From positions 1 to 9,554 of the forward strand of contig JBBRLA010000311.1 of assembly GCA_038231615.1 (NCBI GenBank): 9,554 nucleotides of DNA, written 5' to 3'. Below, in pieces: positions 5,205 through 9,554 of the stretch. How positions within the stretch are numbered: the stretch's first letter is position 1; every line of letters begins with the position of its first letter. The notes below the pieces were generated by a model. The model worked only from the letters and a program-made list of their open reading frames with translations. It was not told the origin of the DNA and ran no database searches. This DNA is from JBBRLA01 sp038231615. Its GTDB lineage: Bacteria; Myxococcota_A; Polyangia; Palsa-1104; JAEUJZ01. Position numbers and translations under genes: made by a program.

Positions 5205-5239
5205 GGGGCGGCCCGAGCCGAGTGGCGAAGGGCCGTCCC
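5205..5239 (+). promoter_or_regulatory. Leader hairpin 2
   Basis: GGGGCGGCCC pairs with GGGCCGTCCC over 10 base pairs (one G-T wobble) around a 15-nt loop. It lies 72 nt before the chosen GTG start of the first transport gene. There is no T-run after it, so it is not a standard terminator. It could affect mRNA stability or translation, or be an old element end. Confidence 0.45.
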
Positions 5240-5311
5240 TACCGCGATCCCGCCTTCGACACAGAGGAAGTGGCCGAATCGGTGTTATCGTCCGCCCATG
5301 GCACCCACTTC

Positions 5312-7987
5312 GTGAGGCAATTTGCGCGTTGCGCTTGTATGCTGCTGGGCCTGGTGTCCGTGCTCGGCGGGGTGCCGGCGTGCGAAAAGGCGCCTTCTCC
5401 CTATCTGGTCCCACTCGCGTCGTCACCGCTGAGCCCCAAACTCGATCATCTGCGCAGGCTCGGCCTGGACGCCACCGTGCGGGGACGGCGGGTGCGCGTC
5501 GTCGCCCTCTATGCGCAGGCGCCTGACTATCGTCCTGTGGCCTCGCCGCTCCGCGATGGCTCCGAGGGGATCGCCTGTGTCGACGATGCGGCGCGCGCGG
5601 CCGTGGTCTATCTGCGTGACTTCGAGCGGACCGGGGACCCGCGATCGCTCGGCGAGGCGCGCGGTCTCCTCGATTTCGTCGTCGCGATGGAGCAGGGCGA
5701 TGGCGAGTTCCTAAACTTCATCCTCGCGGACGGCACGCCCAACCAGACCTCGCCGTCGAGCAGGAAGACATTTGGGTACTGGGGGGCGCGCAGCCTGTGG
5801 GCCCTCGGCGAGGCGATGCGCGTGCTCCTGGCCACCCGAAGTGACATCGCGGAGACCTATCGCAAGACCCTCGATCGCGCGGTGGCGCGCTTCGCCCGTG
5901 ACATCGATGCCGGCGAGCTGACCTCCGGGTCGATGGTCGCCACCGCCGAAGCGCTCCTCGGGGTCCTGTCGTACCAGCGTGCCGAGCCCAGGGCGGCACG
6001 CGCGGCCCTCGCCGAGCGTGCCGCGATCGTGCTCGGGTGTACAACGCTGCAAAAGGCGAGCCCGTCGTGCATGACCCTCGAAGAGCTGACCCGTCGAACG
6101 GCGGGTGCAGGCGAGGAGGCGCCACCCTGGGGAGGGCGGGTCGATGGGCCGACGTGGCATGCGTGGGGGGCACGCGCCACGATGGCATTGGCTCAGGCTG
6201 CGATCGATCTCCAGCGCCCGGCGCTCGCCGAAGCGGCGCGTCGCGAAGCAGACACGCTGTGGACGCGCATGCTCCTGGCCCAGGACTTCGCAGCAGAGAT
6301 CGGTCCAGGTGGCGCCATCCGATCCTATCCGCAGATCGCCTATGGCCTCTCGCCGATCGTGGGGGGTTTTCTCGCGCTCGCCGAAGCGACAAAGGATGAT
6401 CGATACGCCCTCCTCGCCGGCCTCTCTGCCGGCTGGTACCTGGGAGCGAACGGTTCGCACGCCGTCCTGTACGACGAGGCCAGCGGGCGAACCATCGACG
6501 GCCTCGATGGCGACACGCCCCAGAAGATCAACCGCGACGCCGGGGCCGAATCCACCGTCGAGGCATTGCTCGCGCTGGGCGCTCTGGCACAGAGCCCGAT
6601 CGCGGTCGAGTACGTCCGGCTGACACCTTTGGGGGCCAGGACCTCGATCGCAGCGCCCGGCGCCTATCGTGAGTTCGCCGATGCCACGGGGCCGAAGCTG
6701 GCGCTGGTGGGCAACCTGGACCTGCCTCGGTCCCCTGGCAAGGTGCAGCTTCGCCGGCTCGACAACGACCCGGCGGCGGCAAGCCTGACCTACTGGCCGG
6801 CCGCCAACCCTGTCGAGGTCGAGCTGGCGATCCGCCTTGCCTCCGCCTGGAATCGAACACACCCGGAGGTCCAGGTGCGCGTGCAGCCCGCGCCGGCCGG
6901 AAAATCCTCCGAGGAGGTGCTGCTCGCCGCCATCGTCGCGCGGTCGACGCCCGACATCTGCTCCAACATCTCCTCGGCCCTCCTGGCGCGTCTGGTCCGT
7001 GCTCGGGGCGTCCTGGCCATCGATGCGTTCGCCTCCACGGCTGCGCGCCTCTCAGAACGCACCACCCTGGGCATGATCGAACCTCTGCGCTTCCCCGATC
7101 AGCACGTCTACGCGCTTCCCTGGAAGGTCAACCCCATCATGATGCTATACAACCGCGGCCTCTTCTCCGCGGCGAAGGTCGAGCCGCCGCGCACCCATGC
7201 CGACCTCCTTGAAGTATCGGCCAGACTCATCGCCGATCGGGACGGCGATGGTCGCTTCGACCAATGGGCGATGTGGGCGCCCGTGAAGACGACATGGTTT
7301 GAGCGGTTCTACGACTTCTATCCTCTCTATCTGGCGGGGTCGGGCGGTCGTACGCTCGTTCACGGCCGCGAGATTCTCTTCGATAACGATGCCGCTGTCG
7401 CCGCCTTCGAGGTGCTCCAGCGCGGGTTTGAGCGCGGGCTCTTTCCACGGACCAACTTCACCGGACGCGATCCCTTCGTCGATGGCACGGTGGCGATGAA
7501 GTTCGTCGGCCCCTGGTTTCTTCGCGATCTCGAAGAACTCAAGGTCCCGGGGCTCTTGTATGGCGTCGCGCCGATCCCCGTCCCGGACGGCGCCTTGCCC
7601 GACGCCGCCTACGCGTTCGCGGACATGAAGAGCATCGCCCTGTTCGCGACGTCGCGACATCCGATCGAGGCGGCACGCTTCATCGCGTACCTCACCTCGC
7701 CGGAGGCCGATCGGCTGCTCATCGAGCAGGCGGCGCAGCTCCCCTATCGGCGACAGCTCGCCGCCGATCCCAGGTTCGGCGCCGCCATCGATCGCTGGGC
7801 CTCGCTCTCCGCGTTCGTCCCGATGGTGGAGCGCAGCCGCGACCTCGATCTGCACGTCGATGTGGTGGAGATCTTCGACATCGTCTCGGAGGCGTATGAG
7901 GCGTCCTCGATCTATCAGGTATCGCCCCCGAGGCGGGCGGTCCACGCCGCCGCGGTCGAGGCGAAGCGGGTCATCGATGCCCATTGA
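5312..7987 (+). CDS. Probable lipoprotein: glycosidase-like alpha/alpha-barrel domain fused to ABC sugar-binding domain
   Basis: From the GTG at 5312 the protein has 891 residues. It begins with a basic n-region (RQFAR), a hydrophobic core (LLGLVSVLGG) and a lipobox-like VPAC with Cys24, so it is probably membrane-anchored outside the cytoplasm. Residues about 60-430 form a helical, six-hairpin-glycosidase-like domain with EGIACVDDAAR (85-95), KTFGYWGARSLWALGEA, YPQIAYGLSPIVGGFLAL and NRDAGAEST (407-415). Asp91, Asp92 and Glu413 are candidate catalytic acids. Residues about 490-890 are a family 1 extracellular solute-binding domain: LTYWPAANPVE, ALPWKVNPIMMLYNR, a calcium-loop-like DRDGDGRFDQWA, DGTVAMKFVGPW and RFIAYLTSPEA. 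The permease gene overlaps its end by 11 nt. It likely captures a glycan and perhaps trims it. ATG 5339 and upstream GTG codons are alternative starts; none has a clear ribosome binding site. Confidence 0.8.
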   Translation: MRQFARCACMLLGLVSVLGGVPACEKAPSPYLVPLASSPLSPKLDHLRRLGLDATVRGRRVRVVALYAQAPDYRPVASPLRDGSEGIACVDDAARAAVVYLRDFERTGDPRSLGEARGLLDFVVAMEQGDGEFLNFILADGTPNQTSPSSRKTFGYWGARSLWALGEAMRVLLATRSDIAETYRKTLDRAVARFARDIDAGELTSGSMVATAEALLGVLSYQRAEPRAARAALAERAAIVLGCTTLQKASPSCMTLEELTRRTAGAGEEAPPWGGRVDGPTWHAWGARATMALAQAAIDLQRPALAEAARREADTLWTRMLLAQDFAAEIGPGGAIRSYPQIAYGLSPIVGGFLALAEATKDDRYALLAGLSAGWYLGANGSHAVLYDEASGRTIDGLDGDTPQKINRDAGAESTVEALLALGALAQSPIAVEYVRLTPLGARTSIAAPGAYREFADATGPKLALVGNLDLPRSPGKVQLRRLDNDPAAASLTYWPAANPVEVELAIRLASAWNRTHPEVQVRVQPAPAGKSSEEVLLAAIVARSTPDICSNISSALLARLVRARGVLAIDAFASTAARLSERTTLGMIEPLRFPDQHVYALPWKVNPIMMLYNRGLFSAAKVEPPRTHADLLEVSARLIADRDGDGRFDQWAMWAPVKTTWFERFYDFYPLYLAGSGGRTLVHGREILFDNDAAVAAFEVLQRGFERGLFPRTNFTGRDPFVDGTVAMKFVGPWFLRDLEELKVPGLLYGVAPIPVPDGALPDAAYAFADMKSIALFATSRHPIEAARFIAYLTSPEADRLLIEQAAQLPYRRQLAADPRFGAAIDRWASLSAFVPMVERSRDLDLHVDVVEIFDIVSEAYEASSIYQVSPPRRAVHAAAVEAKRVIDAH

Positions 7988-8867
7988 CGCCACCGGGCCC
8001 GGGCCCGACCGCAGCGAGCGGCGCACGGGCCTGCTGCTCGCGGCCCCCTATGTCGTCTTCCTCCTGGTGTTCTCGCTCGGCCCGATCGCCGCCGCCCTGG
8101 TGATGGTCTTCTTCGAATGGGACATGGTGACCGCGCCCACGTTCGTCGGGCTTTCGAACGTGAAGCTCCTCCTGATCGATACGCGCTTCTGGCAGGCGAT
8201 CCTCAACACGTTCGTGTTCCTGGCGATCCACCTCCCCTTGCAGATCGCCGGGGCCCTGGGGCTTGCGTGCGTACTCGATCGCCCTCTTGCCGGTCGGTCG
8301 TTCTGGCGAGCGGCCTTCTTTCTGCCGGTGGTGATCTCCGGGGCGGTGGTGACAATCCTGTGGAGTTCGCTCTACGCCACGGACGTCGGCCTCATCAACC
8401 GCGTGCTCTCCATGGTCGGCATTCCGCCGGTGGCGTGGCTGACCGACCCCAACATCGCGATGCCGGCGATCGCCGTGATGGTGACGTGGAAGAACATCGG
8501 CTTCTACGTCGTGATCTACCTCGCCGGACTGCAATACGTGCCGCGCAGCTGCTACGAGGCCATCGCTCTCGAGGGCGCGACCGCCTGGCAGCGATTTCGC
8601 CATGTCACGCTCCCGCTCGTGAAGCCGCAGACGTGGGTCGTGGTCACGCTCTCGACCATCAACGGATTCCAGCTCTTCATCGAACCCTACGTCATGACCG
8701 GAGGCGGTCCGCTGCGGCGCACGCTCTCCGTCGTGCTCTACATGTACAAGAACGCGTTCGCGTACCAGAAGATGGGGTACGCAGCGACACTCGGTCTGGC
8801 CCTGGCGCTGGTGATCTTCGCGGTGCTTGCGGTGCAGCGGCGGCTCATCGGGGCGGAGGAATCGTGA
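7977..8867 (+). CDS. ABC sugar transporter permease, MalF/UgpA type
   Basis: This inner-membrane protein of 296 residues is one of two subunits forming the translocation channel of a carbohydrate ABC importer. Transmembrane segments are visible at about 17-45, 73-100, 112-132, 162-184, 218-240 and 270-288, giving the usual six. The conserved cytoplasmic EAA loop is EAIALEGATAWQRFRHVTLP (194-213), which docks on the ATPase. FLPVVISGAVVTILWSSLY and the C-terminal VMTGGGPLRRTLSVVLYMY are typical of UgpA-like permeases of the CUT1 class, which import oligosaccharides and glycerol-phosphates. The ATG at 7977 overlaps the end of the binding-protein gene by 11 nt, and the next permease overlaps this gene by 4 nt, so translation is coupled. 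Length is normal. The substrate cannot be read from the sequence. Confidence 0.93.
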   Translation: MPIDATGPGPDRSERRTGLLLAAPYVVFLLVFSLGPIAAALVMVFFEWDMVTAPTFVGLSNVKLLLIDTRFWQAILNTFVFLAIHLPLQIAGALGLACVLDRPLAGRSFWRAAFFLPVVISGAVVTILWSSLYATDVGLINRVLSMVGIPPVAWLTDPNIAMPAIAVMVTWKNIGFYVVIYLAGLQYVPRSCYEAIALEGATAWQRFRHVTLPLVKPQTWVVVTLSTINGFQLFIEPYVMTGGGPLRRTLSVVLYMYKNAFAYQKMGYAATLGLALALVIFAVLAVQRRLIGAEES

Positions 8868-9554
8868 AGCGGGTCCTGCTCTACGTCGCCCTCTCGATTG
8901 CAGCGGCGACCTTCATCTATCCGTTCCTGTGGATGACGGCGACGACCTTCAAGCCCCCGCTCGAGGTGGGCGACCTCTCGCTCTGGTCCAGCGCTCCGAC
9001 CCTGGACAACTACCGCCTGATGTGGGCCCGGGCGCCGGTCGGCCGGGCCCTGGTCAACAGCCTCTGCGTCGCCTTCACCATCACGGCAGCGGTCCTTGTG
9101 ACCGCCTCCATGACGGCCTATGCGATGTCGCGCCTGACCTTCCCGGGACGGGGCCTCGTCCGCGCGCTCACCGTCTTCGTGCTCCTGGTCCCCGGTCAGC
9201 TCACGCTCATCCCGACCTATGCCCTCATCGTCAAGCTTGGGTGGGTCGACAGCTACGCTGCGCTGATCGTTCCCTCTCTCTTCAATCCGACCGCGACCCT
9301 CATCCTGCGCGAGTTCTTCACGCAGATCCCGCGCTCCCTGGTCGACTCTGCGAGGCTGGATGGCATGAGCGAGCTGCGCATCCTGTTCACTTTGTTCTGG
9401 CCGCTGACCAGGCCTGCGCTCTCGACCGTCGCCATCGTCACATTTATGGGGGCCTGGAACGAGGTGCTGTGGCCGCTGCTGGTGATCCGCGAGCAGGAGC
9501 GGATGACGATGCCGCAGCTGCTCACCGTGTTCTCGCTCGGCGGCGGCGCCGGGC
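8864..9554 (+). CDS. ABC sugar transporter permease, MalG/UgpE type (partial at right edge)
   Basis: This is the second permease subunit of the same CUT1-class importer. It starts at GTG 8864 within GTGA, overlapping the previous gene's stop by 4 nt; about 230 codons are present before the window ends, out of about 270-280 for the family. The start fits the family N-terminus: a short basic n-region, then a first membrane segment ending YPFLWMTATTFKPPLEV. Further family features are PTLDNYRLMW, AYAMSRLTFPGRG, VPGQLTLIPTYAL and LFNPTATLILREFF. The EAA loop at 161-184 contains DSARLDGMSELRI and ends LFWPLTRPAL. MGAWNEVLWPLLV follows. The missing C-terminus and any ATPase gene lie beyond 9554. 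It will pair with the MalF-type subunit to form the channel. Confidence 0.93.
   Translation, partial: MKRVLLYVALSIAAATFIYPFLWMTATTFKPPLEVGDLSLWSSAPTLDNYRLMWARAPVGRALVNSLCVAFTITAAVLVTASMTAYAMSRLTFPGRGLVRALTVFVLLVPGQLTLIPTYALIVKLGWVDSYAALIVPSLFNPTATLILREFFTQIPRSLVDSARLDGMSELRILFTLFWPLTRPALSTVAIVTFMGAWNEVLWPLLVIREQERMTMPQLLTVFSLGGGAG

Larger units (their letters stand above)
5010..5311. other. Non-coding leader region before the sugar-transport operon
   Basis: About 300 bp separate the recombinase fragment from the first transport gene. I see no convincing gene. On the minus strand around 5082-5010 a short open stretch (NEPTGELTFTINHTLATAT) looks mildly protein-like but has no support. A TTGACG at 5143-5148 has no partner -10 box at proper spacing, so I do not call a promoter. 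Two hairpins, listed separately, occupy 5168-5239. Confidence 0.6.

Noticed and set aside
4618..5526. Plus-strand open frame across the recombinase fragment and leader
   Set aside because: The translation is rich in Arg, Pro, Ser and Ala with no motif, and it runs antisense to the recombinase HVLRH motif and into the lipoprotein gene in another frame.
5711..6862. Long minus-strand open frame inside the fused binding-protein gene
   Set aside because: The sense strand encodes clear domain motifs throughout; high GC creates long antisense frames.
7145..8026. Minus-strand open frame across the binding-protein/permease junction
   Set aside because: It spans the overlap of two well-supported genes and its translation is an arginine-rich, low-information sequence.

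Overview
This is a GC-rich bacterial window. The signs point to a Gram-negative: a secreted CreA-family protein, a probable lipoprotein, a COQ4-like protein, and a tail fragment of a DNA-repair-type radical SAM protein. A proteobacterium or myxobacterium-like lineage is plausible, but there is no marker gene and I would not name a taxon. The window splits into a left half of small accessory genes set among broken gene pieces, and a right half with one intact carbohydrate-uptake operon.

Left half (1-5010). Positions 1-350 hold two abutting remnants: an unassigned minus-strand fragment that runs off the left edge, and the helix-hairpin-helix tail of a radical SAM protein on the plus strand. Next, on the minus strand, is an apparently intact dienelactone hydrolase-family gene (1155-397), fused in frame to a leftover piece of a lipase-maturation-factor-like gene. 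A BrnT-type toxin with its antitoxin follows on the minus strand (2029-1501). Positions 2190-2834 are insertion-sequence debris: a short minus-strand transposase remnant, then the 3' half of an IS630-family transposase. That transposase is interrupted near its end by a 135-bp element with perfect terminal inverted repeats and a TA duplication. Removing the element on paper restores the expected end of the protein. Next comes a compact plus-strand cluster: a GFA-family zinc protein, a COQ4-like protein overlapping it by 4 nt, and a CreA-family periplasmic protein. The left half closes with a minus-strand tyrosine-recombinase fragment joined out of frame to a piece of an unrecognised gene.

Right half (5168-9554). 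A leader with two consecutive hairpins precedes three translationally coupled plus-strand genes. The first encodes a large probable lipoprotein that combines an N-terminal alpha/alpha-barrel, glycosidase-like domain with a C-terminal ABC sugar-binding domain. The next two encode the MalF/UgpA-type and MalG/UgpE-type permeases; the last runs off the right edge. No ATPase gene is visible, so it lies downstream or is shared. Binding, and possibly trimming, of a glycan by the first protein would feed the two permeases.

The two strongest observations are the reconstructable MITE-like insertion at 2639-2773 and the fused glycosidase-like/solute-binding protein heading the sugar-transport operon.
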